A DNA stretch of 64,000 bases from Syntrophus buswellii (GTDB lineage Bacteria > Desulfobacterota > Syntrophia > Syntrophales > Syntrophaceae). The position numbers and the translations under genes were made by a program. This document shows, one piece after another, positions 1 to 9,225 of this stretch. The DNA is taken from contig NZ_CP175563.1 of assembly GCF_046097065.1 (NCBI RefSeq), forward strand, positions 1,426,001 to 1,490,000, given 5' to 3'. Position 1 is the first letter of the stretch. Each line of letters opens with the position of its first letter. Below the pieces are notes generated by a model that did no database searches, was not told the DNA's origin, and was given only the letters and a program-made list of their open reading frames with translations.

Positions 1-2
1 AG

Positions 3-59
3 GAAAATGCCCTGACCTCCTCAAAACCCGTCGAGCCTGCGAAGACTGAAAAGAGGTGA
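3..59 (+). CDS. C-terminal end of a periplasmic adaptor (membrane fusion) protein, partial
   Basis: An open frame enters from the left edge and ends at a TGA at 57-59, six bases before the RND pump start. The 18 visible residues are polar with Lys, Pro and Glu, as is common at the C terminus of AcrA/MexA-type adaptor proteins. Adaptor, pump and outer-membrane channel genes usually lie in this order, so the assignment rests on position rather than on a domain. Too little is visible to exclude another gene. Confidence 0.45.
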   Translation, partial: ENALTSSKPVEPAKTEKR

Positions 60-65
60 TCCGCC

Positions 66-3000
66 ATGTCCAAGTTCTTCATCAATCGTCCCATCGTGGC
101 CATGGTAATCGCCATCCTCATGGTCATCGTCGGTCTCGTGGCCATGTCGGGTCTGCCCACGGCGCAGTTCCCCAACATTGTCCCGCCGGAAATGAAGGTC
201 ACCGGCACCTACCCCGGCGCCGATGCTCAGACCATGGAGTCGTCGGTGGCCACCCCCATCGAGCAGCAGATGTCCGGTGTGGACAACATGAACTACATGT
301 ACTCCCTGAACTCCAACGACGGCAAGATGGTCCTGACGGTGAACTTCGACATCAAGACGGATCCCAGCACCGACCAGATCCTTGCCCAGATGAGGACCAA
401 CCAGGCCAACTCGCAGTTGCCCACCGATGTGATCAACCAGGGGGTCACGGTGCAGAAATCGACATCGGCGCCCCTGATCGTGTTCGCCCTCTTTTCCCCC
501 AAGGGGACCTATGACAACGTCTTTCTGGCGAATTACTGCTACATCAACATCAACGACCAGATGACCCGCGTTCCCGGTATCGCCAGCGTCACGATTTTCG
601 GGGCAGGGCAGTACGCCATGCGCCTCTGGGTGAAGCCTGACCAGCTCGCGAAGCTGGGGATCACCATCCCCGAGATCACCAACGCCGTCCAGCAGCAGAA
701 TACGGTGAACCCCGCCGGCCAGATCGGCGGCGAACCGGTGCCGCCTGGACAGGAATTCACCTATGCCGTTCGCTCTCAGGGCCGCCTCCAGAACGAGGAG
801 GAGTTCGGCAACATCGTGATCCGGGCAAATCCTGACGGCTCCCTGGTCCATCTCAAGGATGTGGGACGGATCGAGCTGGGGGCCCAGTCGTACAACATGA
901 TCGGCCGCCTCAATGGCAAGCCCGCCGCCATCATTGCCCTCTACCAGCTGCCCGGAACCAACGCAATCGAAGCAGCGGAAGGGTCCAAGAAGCTGATGGC
1001 GCAACTCAAGGAGCGATTCCCTGCCGATCTGGATTACGTGGTGGCCCTGGACACGACGCTTGCCGTCACGGAGGGGATCAATGAGATCGTCCATACCCTC
1101 TTCGAAGCCCTCGTTCTCGTCATCATCGTCGTCTTCATCTTCCTGCAGGGATGGCGGGCAACCCTCATCCCCCTGCTGGCCGTGCCGGTCTCCCTGGTGG
1201 GAACCTTCATGCTCTTTCCGCTCTTGGGGTTTTCCATCAACACGCTCTCGCTCTTCGGGCTGGTGCTCGCCATCGGTCTTGTCGTCGACGACGCCATCGT
1301 CGTCGTCGAGGCCGTGGAGCACCACATCGAGCAGGGGATGACGCCCAAGGAGGCAACCCTCAAGGCCATGGAGGAGGTCTCGGGCCCGGTCATCGCCATC
1401 GCCGTCATCCTGGCTGCCGTCTTCGTCCCCACGGCCTTCATCCCGGGGATCACGGGCCGCCTGTACCAGCAATTCGCCGTGACCATCGCCGTCTCCGTCA
1501 TCATCTCGGCCTTCAACGCCTTGACCCTGTCACCGGCCCTGTCGGCCCTCCTGCTGCGGCCAAAGAAGAAATCCTGGGGGCCGCTGCAGAAATTCTACGA
1601 TGGGTTCAACCGCATCTTCGGCCGTTCAACGGACGGGTACGTGAACTGGTGCGATCACTTTATCCGTAAGAGTAAGATCAGCCTCCTCTTCCTCCTCGGG
1701 ACAGCCGTCCTGGCGGGCTTTTTCGGAAAAAACCTGCCAACCTCCTTCCTCCCCGATGAAGACCAGGGGTACGTCTATGCGGGGGTTCAGCTTCCCGACG
1801 CTGCCTCGCTGCAGCGGACCGACGATGTGACGAAAAAAGCCGAGGAGATCATCTCAAAGACGCCCGGCGTTAAGTACTGCACCTCCGTGGTCGGCTACAG
1901 CATGCTCAGCGGCGTGGCCAACACCTACAGCTCCTTTTTCTTCATTACGCTGAAGGACTGGGGCGAACGGAAGACGCCGGAGGAGAAGTACGAGGCCATC
2001 AAGGCCCACCTGAGCAAGGGATTGGGGTCCCTGCCGGAGGCCATCGGTTTTGCCTTTCCACCCCCGGCCATCCCGGGAATCGGGACCTCGGGCGGTTTCA
2101 CCTTCATCCTGGAAGACCGGGCCGGGAAGGACATCGCCTTCCTGGCCGATCAGACCAGCAAATTTATCGAGGCGGCACGGAAGCGGCCGGAACTGGCCGG
2201 CATCAGCACGACCTTCCGCCCCAATGTGCCTCAGGTCTTCGTGGACGTGGACCGCGACAAGGTTCTCAAGCAGGGGGTGAACATCTCGGATGTCTACAAG
2301 ACCCTCCAGTGCTTCATGGGGGGCACCTTCGTGAACTACTTCAACCGGTTCGGCCGCCAGTGGCAGATCTATGTCCAGGCTGAAGGGGAATACAGGACGA
2401 AGGCCGAGAACTTCGGGCAGTTTCATGTGCGAAACAGCGAGGGCGTGATGGTTCCCCTCTCCGCCGTGACCAATATCCGCTCTACTGCGGGGCCCGAGTT
2501 CACCATGCGCTACAATCTCTACCGCAGCGCTCAGATCAACGGCTCGGCGGCGCCGGGCTACAGTTCGGCCCAAGCCATGGCCGCCCTCGAAGAGGTCTTT
2601 GCCCAGACGATGCCCCGGGAAATGGGCTATGATTACCTCGGGATGAGCTACCAGGAAAAGAAGGCCCAGGAAGGGGTTTCACCCGCCGTCATCTTCGGCT
2701 TCTCGCTTTTGTGCGTTTTCCTGATCCTGGCCGCTCAGTACGAAAGCTGGTCCCTCCCCTTCAGCGTGCTGCTGGGAACACCCGTGGCCGTCATGGGGGC
2801 CTTCGGCGCCCTGTGGGCGTTAAGGTTCGAGAACAACGTCTACGCGCAGATCGGCCTCGTCATGCTCATCGGGCTGGCAGCGAAAAACGCGATCCTCATC
2901 GTCGAGTTCGCCAAGATGGAATACGACAAGGGAAAACCCGTCGTCGAGGCGGCCCTGACCGGGGCAAAGCTTCGGCTGCGGCCGATCCTGATGACCTCCT

Positions 3001-3227
3001 TTGCCTTTATCCTGGGATGCGTGCCGCTGGCCATGGCCAGCGGAGCAGGGGCCATCTCGCGGCGCGTCATGGGATGGGCCGTCATCGGCGGGATGCTGGC
3101 GGCGAGCTTTATTGCCATATTCCTCATTCCCGTTACGTTCTTCGTTGTGGAGAAGCTGTCTCACAGGGGGGTAAAGGAAGCAGAGGCTCCTGCAGGGGAG
3201 ACCGGGAAGGAGGAAGGCCATGAATAG
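66..3227 (+). CDS. RND efflux pump, HAE1 (AcrB/MexB) family
   Basis: Inner-membrane proton/drug antiporter that exports hydrophobic compounds through an adaptor and an outer-membrane channel. At 1053 residues it has the usual AcrB length. The proton-relay residues are in place: Asp408-Asp409 in the VVDDAIVVVE segment of TM4 and Lys940 in AAKNAILIVEFA of TM10, matching AcrB Asp407/Asp408/Lys940. The N terminus (SKFFINRPIVAMVIAI) is typical TM1. An AGAGGTGA ribosome site overlaps the end of the preceding gene, and the stop overlaps the start of the channel gene by 8 bases, so all three genes form one operon. Substrates cannot be deduced from the sequence. Membership of the HAE1 family is secure. 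Confidence 0.96.
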   Translation: MSKFFINRPIVAMVIAILMVIVGLVAMSGLPTAQFPNIVPPEMKVTGTYPGADAQTMESSVATPIEQQMSGVDNMNYMYSLNSNDGKMVLTVNFDIKTDPSTDQILAQMRTNQANSQLPTDVINQGVTVQKSTSAPLIVFALFSPKGTYDNVFLANYCYININDQMTRVPGIASVTIFGAGQYAMRLWVKPDQLAKLGITIPEITNAVQQQNTVNPAGQIGGEPVPPGQEFTYAVRSQGRLQNEEEFGNIVIRANPDGSLVHLKDVGRIELGAQSYNMIGRLNGKPAAIIALYQLPGTNAIEAAEGSKKLMAQLKERFPADLDYVVALDTTLAVTEGINEIVHTLFEALVLVIIVVFIFLQGWRATLIPLLAVPVSLVGTFMLFPLLGFSINTLSLFGLVLAIGLVVDDAIVVVEAVEHHIEQGMTPKEATLKAMEEVSGPVIAIAVILAAVFVPTAFIPGITGRLYQQFAVTIAVSVIISAFNALTLSPALSALLLRPKKKSWGPLQKFYDGFNRIFGRSTDGYVNWCDHFIRKSKISLLFLLGTAVLAGFFGKNLPTSFLPDEDQGYVYAGVQLPDAASLQRTDDVTKKAEEIISKTPGVKYCTSVVGYSMLSGVANTYSSFFFITLKDWGERKTPEEKYEAIKAHLSKGLGSLPEAIGFAFPPPAIPGIGTSGGFTFILEDRAGKDIAFLADQTSKFIEAARKRPELAGISTTFRPNVPQVFVDVDRDKVLKQGVNISDVYKTLQCFMGGTFVNYFNRFGRQWQIYVQAEGEYRTKAENFGQFHVRNSEGVMVPLSAVTNIRSTAGPEFTMRYNLYRSAQINGSAAPGYSSAQAMAALEEVFAQTMPREMGYDYLGMSYQEKKAQEGVSPAVIFGFSLLCVFLILAAQYESWSLPFSVLLGTPVAVMGAFGALWALRFENNVYAQIGLVMLIGLAAKNAILIVEFAKMEYDKGKPVVEAALTGAKLRLRPILMTSFAFILGCVPLAMASGAGAISRRVMGWAVIGGMLAASFIAIFLIPVTFFVVEKLSHRGVKEAEAPAGETGKEEGHE

Positions 3228-4650
3228 AGGGATCTTCTCCGTCATCATTGCACTGATTCTTGCCGGCTGTGCCGTCGGCCCGGACTACAGGCGTCCAGCC
3301 ATGGAAAGCCCGTCGGCCTGGCGAATCGAGGAAAAGGCTGCGCAGGAAACGGCCAATTCGGCCTGGTGGTCCCAGTTTAATGATCCGGTTCTTAACGCGC
3401 TGATCGATGAAGCCTTGAGGTCGAATTTCGATCTCCGGATCGCCACTGCGCGAGTCAACGAGTACGTCGGAAGGTACTGGGTGTGGCGTTCCGGCCTGTT
3501 CCCGCAGATCTGGGGAAATGCCGATGCCGGGCGAAGCCGTGCCTCAGAGGAGGGAGCGGCCCCTCTGTCGTCACAGGTCGAAAATCCGGCGGATTTCTAC
3601 CAGGGCGTCTTTAACGGAAACTGGGAGATTGATCTCTGGGGAAAATTGAGAAGGGCCACCGAAGCCGGGCGGGCGGACCTGCTTGCCACCGAAGAGGCAC
3701 GGCGGGGAGTGATCCTGTCACTGGTGAGCGCCGTGGCGAACGGGTACGTTTCCTTGCGCGATCTGGACATGCAGAGGGAAATCGCCATCCGGACGGCGAA
3801 AACAAGGGAGGATGCCTACAAACTCTTCAAGCAGCGATTTGAAGGCGGGGTTCTTTCTGAGCTTGAACTCAACCAGGTCAAATCGGAATACGAACAGGCC
3901 CTGGCTACGATACCTCAGATAGAGAAACAGGTTGCCTTCCAGGAAAACGCATTGAATCTCCTGCTCGGCAGAAATCCAGGGCCCATACCCAGGGGCAGAA
4001 CGATGAACGAACTGGTCCTGCCGGTTGTTCCTGCCGGTCTCCCTTCGGATCTGTTGGAAAAGCGGCCGGATATCCGTCAGGCCGAGCAGGCGCTCATCGC
4101 AGCCAATGCCCGCATTGGCGTAGCAAGGGCTCGGTATTTCCCCACTCTTTCGCTGACTGGATTCTTTGGCTGGGCAAGTGCGGATCTTTCCAATCTGTTT
4201 AGCGGTCCGGCACGTGTGTGGAGCTGGAGTGGAAGTCTGACGGCGCCGATCTTCACGGGGGGCGCCATCTATGGACAGGTCAAGATGGCTGAGGCGATTC
4301 AGCAGCAGACCCTGTTCGGCTATCAGAAAACCATTCAGACGGCTTTCCAGGAGGTGGAGGACGCCCTTGTCGATCAGAAGCGCACCCGCGAGCAGCTTGA
4401 GGCGCAAAAGAGGCAGATGGATGCCCTGCGGGAATACACCCGCTTCGCCCGGCTGCGCTATGAGAACGGCTTGACGAGCTACATCGAAGTCCTCGATGCC
4501 GAGCGGAGTCTCTTTTCCACGGAGTTGAGCTACGCCCAGACCCAGGGGATTCTCTTCGGGGCGCTGGTGAACCTTTACAAGGCCATGGGCGGAGGATGGG
4601 TCGTAGAAGCGGACAAACGGACCGTGTTGTCAGCGGACGGGAAACAATAG
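3220..4650 (+). CDS. NodT/OprM-family outer-membrane efflux lipoprotein
   Basis: TolC-like channel that completes the tripartite pump. The 476-residue protein begins with a short lipoprotein signal whose lipobox LAGC places the lipidated cysteine at residue 17, followed by the AVGPDYRRP motif common to this family. Two OEP repeats follow (roughly residues 60-250 and 270-460), including the conserved segment LPSDLLEKRPDIRQAEQ near the middle. The start lies inside the end of the RND gene (8-base overlap), which implies translational coupling. Length and motifs agree with OprM/CusC-type channels. Confidence 0.94.
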   Translation: MNRGIFSVIIALILAGCAVGPDYRRPAMESPSAWRIEEKAAQETANSAWWSQFNDPVLNALIDEALRSNFDLRIATARVNEYVGRYWVWRSGLFPQIWGNADAGRSRASEEGAAPLSSQVENPADFYQGVFNGNWEIDLWGKLRRATEAGRADLLATEEARRGVILSLVSAVANGYVSLRDLDMQREIAIRTAKTREDAYKLFKQRFEGGVLSELELNQVKSEYEQALATIPQIEKQVAFQENALNLLLGRNPGPIPRGRTMNELVLPVVPAGLPSDLLEKRPDIRQAEQALIAANARIGVARARYFPTLSLTGFFGWASADLSNLFSGPARVWSWSGSLTAPIFTGGAIYGQVKMAEAIQQQTLFGYQKTIQTAFQEVEDALVDQKRTREQLEAQKRQMDALREYTRFARLRYENGLTSYIEVLDAERSLFSTELSYAQTQGILFGALVNLYKAMGGGWVVEADKRTVLSADGKQ

Positions 4651-4686
4651 GCTGAGTTCCAAGGGTGTGTCTGGTGAGGAATACCC

Positions 4687-5361
4687 ATGCGTCGACCCAT
4701 TAAAGGCATGATCGATGTCATTCTGAAAGCACGGTTCTCCTATTTGTTCTTTACGATCATCCTGCTTTTTCTCCTGCGGCCCTTTATCGCAGGTGCGGTG
4801 GCCGTAACGTTCGTAACCGACATCTTCCTCTGGTTCATTATCATTTCCTGTGTCTGGGCCGTTTATGAAAAACGGAAAAATCAGTGGGTCGTCATCGCCA
4901 TAGCGGCTACCGTCATCCTGGCCGACCTTTTCGGCTTCCTTTTTCCAAGCGCGGTGACTTCGTGGGCGAGTCAAATAGCGGTCTTTTTTTTCCTTGGATA
5001 TGCCGTCATCAATATTCTGTTCTACCTGGCTCGACAGGAGAACGTGACTGCGGACATGATCATGGCGGGAGCCAGCGAATACGTGCTTATGGGGCTTCTA
5101 TGGGCGTCCCTCTACAGTCTCATTGAGACAATCTATCCGGGCTCGTTCAACTTTGCGGGAGCGAAGAACCGAGCCGGGTTCATCTATTTCAGTTTTGTGA
5201 CACTGACGACGACGGGTTACGGGGATGTCCTGCCGGTAACGGAACAGGCCCGTTCCCTGGCCATTCTGGAAACGCTGATCGGTCAGCTTTTTATCGCCAT
5301 TACCGTGGCGCGGCTCGTGAGCCTCTATACGGTATCCGGTAATAAGCAGGAAACTGTATGA
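4687..5361 (+). CDS. Pore-loop potassium channel-like membrane protein
   Basis: A 224-residue integral membrane protein with about five or six hydrophobic segments. The C-terminal third holds a pore loop with the selectivity-filter signature TTTGYGD (Gly177-Tyr-Gly-Asp180) followed by a final membrane helix, as in the two-TM Ion_trans_2 domain. No RCK/TrkA-N regulatory domain is present, so gating is not apparent. It starts 36 bases after the efflux channel gene and may share its transcript. A paralogue with the same architecture lies at 8443-9174. Ion selectivity is inferred from the GYG filter only. Confidence 0.85.
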   Translation: MRRPIKGMIDVILKARFSYLFFTIILLFLLRPFIAGAVAVTFVTDIFLWFIIISCVWAVYEKRKNQWVVIAIAATVILADLFGFLFPSAVTSWASQIAVFFFLGYAVINILFYLARQENVTADMIMAGASEYVLMGLLWASLYSLIETIYPGSFNFAGAKNRAGFIYFSFVTLTTTGYGDVLPVTEQARSLAILETLIGQLFIAITVARLVSLYTVSGNKQETV

Positions 5362-5410
5362 GAAACTGTGCGTTGCTGGACCTCTTCAACTCCGATTTAA
5401 GGAGAGTTCA

Positions 5411-5734
5411 ATGAATCTCACTCTTGAATTCCGGGCCAAAGCGGAAAAGTTTCAGGAACTCTATCAGTCCCTGCAGGCGCTTCTGCCCACGATGCGAAGG
5501 GAAGAAGGGTGCCTTGAATCCCATATATACCGGGATATGGAGGATGGAGAGGTCTTCTTCCTTTCAATTGCCTGGGAGGATGAAAGGAAATTTGAGAGCT
5601 ATATGCGATCGACAAGCGGGAGCGCGCTTCTCGGGGCGGTCGATCTGCTGAGTAAGGCGGTGAGGGTTCGAGTGGGGGACAATACTCCCTGGGAGGGGAT
5701 TAACATCCTGAAGAGGATGAGGAAGGGAATATGA
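5411..5734 (+). CDS. Antibiotic biosynthesis monooxygenase (ABM) domain protein
   Basis: A 107-residue single-domain protein of the dimeric alpha-beta barrel type. The pattern of an N-terminal strand, the segment LPTMRREEGCLESHIYRD and a following strand FFLSIAWEDERKFESYM is typical of ABM/YgiN-like proteins. Such proteins act in quinone or heme-related oxidations or as small sensors, and the substrate is unknown here. An AAGGAGAG ribosome site lies just upstream of the ATG. It lies between an ion channel gene and secreted-protein genes, which gives no functional clue. Confidence 0.75.
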   Translation: MNLTLEFRAKAEKFQELYQSLQALLPTMRREEGCLESHIYRDMEDGEVFFLSIAWEDERKFESYMRSTSGSALLGAVDLLSKAVRVRVGDNTPWEGINILKRMRKGI

Positions 5735-5822
5735 ATCGGAGGAATATAAACGGTAGAGGCTAAAGGTGGATCTTCTCCAAGGTCCTTAAGATAAAACAAT
5801 AAAACGATGTCAGGAGGTATTT

Positions 5823-6512
5823 ATGAAAGCATTGGCAAAATTACTGTTGGTCATTGGAATCGGTCTTGTGTTCAGCGCATCCGTAGCATTTGCCGGAGAT
5901 CCGCCTTTTTCCGGTTTTCTGGGTAGTCCCGATGTATACAAGCAATTGAAGCCGGGACCGGAAGGGGGCGCCAAACTGCGGTGGGTGAAGGATGGGTTGG
6001 ATTTCAGCAAGTACAACCGTTTCATGGTGGACAGCGTTATCTTCTACCTCGCCGACGAGTCTGAATACAAGGGCATTGATCCCCAGGTGCTGAAAGACCT
6101 TGCCGACACCTTCAACAAAGAACTGGTTGCGGCCTTCAAGGACAAGTACCCGATCGTAGTCGATCCCGGTCCCGATGTGGCGCGGATCAAAATTGCCATA
6201 ACCAATATCGAGCGGAGTAACCCCGGTGTCAGTGCCGTCACCTCGATTATTCCCGTCGGAATTGCCATCAGTGTCGTTAAGAGGGGTGCAACGGGGGGCT
6301 GGGCAGGAAGCGGCGAGACGTGCGCCGAGCTGATGATGATCGACTCCGAGAGCAATGAGCCGCTTGTCATGGCGGTGGATCAGCAACAGGCGGCCTTCGC
6401 TTCGCGCTTTTCCAGTTATGGATCAGCCGAGGACGCCTTCAAGTTCTGGTCGGAGAGGATCGTGAAGGTTCTGGATGAAGCCAGGGGCATCAAAAGGGAA
6501 CCGGCAAAATAG
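5823..6512 (+). CDS. DUF3313-type secreted protein
   Basis: A 229-residue protein with a clear Sec signal peptide (cleavage near AFAGD, residue 24) and the DUF3313 pattern: SGFLGSPDVYKQLKPGPEGG near the mature N terminus followed by DFSKYNRFMVDSV. Family members are mostly periplasmic or lipoproteins of unknown function. There is no lipobox cysteine here, so it is probably soluble in the periplasm. A strong AGGAGGT site precedes the ATG. It heads a run of small exported proteins up to 8405. Confidence 0.8.
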   Translation: MKALAKLLLVIGIGLVFSASVAFAGDPPFSGFLGSPDVYKQLKPGPEGGAKLRWVKDGLDFSKYNRFMVDSVIFYLADESEYKGIDPQVLKDLADTFNKELVAAFKDKYPIVVDPGPDVARIKIAITNIERSNPGVSAVTSIIPVGIAISVVKRGATGGWAGSGETCAELMMIDSESNEPLVMAVDQQQAAFASRFSSYGSAEDAFKFWSERIVKVLDEARGIKREPAK

Positions 6513-6554
6513 TGGGCTTATGCCCTGGATTATAGAGGAATACTCGATATCGGA

Positions 6555-6593
6555 CATCCGTCATCAGTAAAATGCTTTTGCCGATGACGGATG
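6555..6593. repeat. Inverted repeat between two secreted-protein genes
   Basis: An exact 11-bp inverted repeat (CATCCGTCATC / GATGACGGATG) with a 17-base spacer lies in the gap after the DUF3313 gene. No T-run follows, so it is a weak terminator candidate. It could also be an mRNA-stabilising hairpin or a protein-binding site. Confidence 0.5.
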
Positions 6594-6649
6594 ACCGACT
6601 TCTCATCCCATGCGGCTAAGGAAAAGAATAAACTATGAGGAGGAATCTC

Positions 6650-7147
6650 ATGGCAAGAACAACAGGGACACTTTTTTTGACTTTTGTACTGTCCATATTC
6701 TTTCTGTGTATTGGAATTACCGGAATGGCTGATGAACCATCCGGCGACAACATGCAGATCCTGCAGGAGAAGATCAAGGCAGACAAAAAGTTGCTCGTAG
6801 CTGAAAACATGCAGCTTACCGAGAAGGAGGCCAAAGCCTTCTGGCCCGTCTATGAAAATTATCAGAATGAGCAGTTTCTGCTTCGCATGCGTGTCGTTAA
6901 ATTAATCAAGGATTATGGAGATGCCTATGGAAAGATGGACGACAAAATCGCAAAAAAGCTGCTTGATGAATTGATGACCATTGAGACGCTGGGTCTCGAA
7001 TTGCGCAGAGCATATCTGCCGAAATTCCGGGAAGTCCTGCCCGACATGAAGGTTGTGCGCTATTATCAGATCGAGAACAAGATAAAAGCGGTAATCGATT
7101 ATGAAATGGCTGCCAGGATACCTTTGATCAAAGCAGAAAATAAATAA
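6650..7147 (+). CDS. Spy/CpxP-like secreted protein with LTxxQ-like repeat
   Basis: A roughly 165-residue exported protein. I place the start at the ATG at 6650 because a perfect GAGGAGG ribosome site lies 6 bases before it. The upstream in-frame ATG at 6635 overlaps that site and is less likely. After the signal peptide the protein is almost wholly helical and charged, with LTEKEAKAFWPVYENY, similar in form to the LTxxQ motif of Spy/CpxP proteins that bind unfolded envelope proteins or metals. Function is inferred from this weak resemblance, and the neighbours are other envelope proteins. Confidence 0.65.
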   Translation: MARTTGTLFLTFVLSIFFLCIGITGMADEPSGDNMQILQEKIKADKKLLVAENMQLTEKEAKAFWPVYENYQNEQFLLRMRVVKLIKDYGDAYGKMDDKIAKKLLDELMTIETLGLELRRAYLPKFREVLPDMKVVRYYQIENKIKAVIDYEMAARIPLIKAENK

Positions 7148-7175
7148 GAACTTAAGGATAAAGGAGGAGATAAGA

Positions 7176-7733
7176 ATGAAAGGCTTACATTATAAAATTT
7201 TTCTCTGTGTCCTTGTCCTGTTCGTCGTGATCTCCGTGCCCACGGCACGGGCCGTGGCGGCGTCCGCAGAAGAAATCAACCGCAATGTCCAGATCGCTCT
7301 GCTGAAGCTGTATGAAAAATCAACTCCTGCGCGAGAAATGGGGCAGAAGGCGAAGGCCATCCTTGTCTTTCCCGATATCGTGAAAGGTGGATTCATCGTG
7401 GGGGGGCAATACGGTGAGGGCGCCCTGATAAAGGATGGGAAGGTTGCGGGTTTCTACAGTACCATTTCGGCATCGTACGGTTTGCAGGCCGGTATCCAGA
7501 AGTACGGCTATGCGTTGTTCCTGATGTCGGACTCCGCTTTGAGATTTTTGGACAGAAGTGAAGGCTGGGAACTGGGCTTGACCCCGAACATTGTCGTCGT
7601 TGATGTGGGAGCAGCAGGAGGCATATCGACCACTACGGCGAAATCCGATATTTATGCCTTCTTCTTTGACCAGAAAGGGCTTATGGCTGGAGTCGGCCTG
7701 CAGGGGACGAAGATAACGAAGATCGTCAGATAA
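7176..7733 (+). CDS. SYLF (Ysc84) domain lipid-binding protein
   Basis: A 185-residue exported protein. After the signal peptide (to about ARAVAAS) it shows the SYLF signature: KAKAILVFPDIVKGGFIVGG, then GEGALIKDGKVAGFYS and a glycine-rich C terminus with IYAFFFDQKGLMAGVGLQG. SYLF domains bind phosphoinositides in eukaryotes, and the bacterial members are exported and of uncertain role, possibly in envelope lipid handling. An AGGAGG site precedes the ATG. The gene follows the Spy-like gene by 28 bases and is probably co-transcribed with it. Confidence 0.88.
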   Translation: MKGLHYKIFLCVLVLFVVISVPTARAVAASAEEINRNVQIALLKLYEKSTPAREMGQKAKAILVFPDIVKGGFIVGGQYGEGALIKDGKVAGFYSTISASYGLQAGIQKYGYALFLMSDSALRFLDRSEGWELGLTPNIVVVDVGAAGGISTTTAKSDIYAFFFDQKGLMAGVGLQGTKITKIVR

Positions 7734-7823
7734 AAATCTTCATAAGGATTGAAAATTTTTTAGCAGTGCCTGGTCTGAAGATTCAAGGCGATAACATTGA
7801 GGAAGAAATGGAGAATTGGACGT

Positions 7824-8405
7824 ATGAGGAAAAAAAGTGTTGTTCTATTAATGGCACTGGCGTTGATGGCATTGATGGCGGCAGGTTGTGCAACTTTCAA
7901 AACGTCAGATGGGGACGATGAACGTTCCGGGATCGTCAGGGGAAAAGTGGCTGTTCTGACCGCCACGGTGGTGGCCGTTGACATGAAGAAGCGGATCGTC
8001 ACTCTCAAAGATTCGGGAGGGGATGTCCGCGATTTCAAGGTCGGCAAGGAAGCCGTGAATCTTCCCCAGGTTAAAACAGGGGATATCGTCACGATTAAAT
8101 TCCTGGAGTCTGTCGCTGTGGAAGTGATCAAACCCGGTACGGCCGCAGGGGCAGGGACGGCGACAACGATCGTTCGGGCGAAGCCCGGCGAGATGCCCGG
8201 CGGAATGATTACCCGGCAGAGGTCGCTGACCGCCACAGTGAAAGCAATCGACAAGGATGGGGGCACGATCTCTCTCATGGGTCCAAATGGAAAGACCGTA
8301 AAGGTGAACGTTGTGGATCCGGCAAATCTGGATAAAGTCAGCGTCGGGGACGAACTGTTGATCACATTTACCGAGGCGGAGGCCATTTCTGTGGAACGTC
8401 CGTAA
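7824..8405 (+). CDS. Lipoprotein with two tandem OB-like repeats
   Basis: I use the ATG at 7824 because it is followed directly by a lipoprotein signal (basic MRKKS, then a leucine/alanine core and lipobox MAAGC). An upstream TTG at 7797 would add nine residues that spoil it. The mature part consists of two similar modules: LTATVVAVDMKKRIVTL...GDIVTIKFLE and LTATVKAIDKDGGTISL...GDELLITFTE. This suggests a duplicated small beta-barrel domain. No enzyme motif is visible. Genes of this type often occur next to SYLF and DUF3313 genes, as here. Confidence 0.72.
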   Translation: MRKKSVVLLMALALMALMAAGCATFKTSDGDDERSGIVRGKVAVLTATVVAVDMKKRIVTLKDSGGDVRDFKVGKEAVNLPQVKTGDIVTIKFLESVAVEVIKPGTAAGAGTATTIVRAKPGEMPGGMITRQRSLTATVKAIDKDGGTISLMGPNGKTVKVNVVDPANLDKVSVGDELLITFTEAEAISVERP

Positions 8406-8442
8406 AAATATTCCCGGGATTCAGCATGGACCTGGAGGTTTT

Positions 8443-9174
8443 ATGCCTCGATCAAAGCGACCGAAATGGAATGCGGAATACAAACACCACATGAACGCTT
8501 CCGGTGAAAAAGAGCAAGAGCCAGTCCGGTTCTCCATGCGCACCTTTCTGGCCATGCTGGTCCTGTTGATTGTGATCTTTCCCTTTATCGAGCTGATGTC
8601 CTATGGCGTACTGGTTCTTTCTCTTCTCCTGACCCTGGTGCTGTTGTCGGCTCTGCCGGCAATCGGCAGCCGGCGCAGCACACTGGTTTGGGGGATCGCT
8701 CTGGCGGTGCCGGCGGTGGCCGGGAAATGGGTGAACTATTTTCGACCCGACCTGATGCCGCCGGAGATCTTTCTCGTATCCGCCGCGCTGTTCTGTGGCT
8801 TTGTTGTGATGCATCTTCTGCGATTCGTTCTCGCTGCGGCACGGGTGAGTCTGGATATCCTCTGCGCCGCAATTGCCAACTATCTGATGCTCGGACTCCT
8901 CTGGTCCTTTGCCTATCAACTTGTGGCGCAAATATTTCCAGACTCATTTTCCTTCGTCCTCGGGGCCGCGCCCAGGCAGGTGCCGACGGGATTCGAGGCT
9001 TTTTACTTCAGCTTTGCCACCCTCATGACCGTTGGCTACGGCGACATCATTCCGGCGTCCAATGTATCAAGAATGCTGGCGATAACGGAGTCCGTTGCCG
9101 GCGTGTTTTATGTTACCATTCTCGTTGCCCGGCTGGTTGCTATTTATTCGGCCGAAGGTGAGAAAGAGCGGTAA
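8443..9174 (+). CDS. Pore-loop potassium channel-like membrane protein (second paralogue)
   Basis: A 243-residue membrane protein with a polar N-terminal 35 residues, several hydrophobic segments and a C-terminal pore loop carrying TLMTVGYGDIIPAS (Gly198-Tyr-Gly-Asp201) followed by a last helix ending ILVARLVAIYSAEG. That tail resembles ITVARLVSLYTVSG of the channel at 4687, so the two are paralogues of one family. No cytoplasmic regulatory domain is present. A GGAGG site precedes the ATG. Confidence 0.84.
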   Translation: MPRSKRPKWNAEYKHHMNASGEKEQEPVRFSMRTFLAMLVLLIVIFPFIELMSYGVLVLSLLLTLVLLSALPAIGSRRSTLVWGIALAVPAVAGKWVNYFRPDLMPPEIFLVSAALFCGFVVMHLLRFVLAAARVSLDILCAAIANYLMLGLLWSFAYQLVAQIFPDSFSFVLGAAPRQVPTGFEAFYFSFATLMTVGYGDIIPASNVSRMLAITESVAGVFYVTILVARLVAIYSAEGEKER

Positions 9175-9225
9175 GATTAAACTCCGGGAAGATTCCGGTA
9201 GATCCGGCATCAAGGAAGAAACGAA

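Noticed and set aside
21..1472. Long minus-strand frame opposite the RND pump gene
   Set aside because: It is antisense to a clearly coding gene with full family motifs, and its Asp/Gly/His-rich composition is what reading a GC-rich gene backwards gives.
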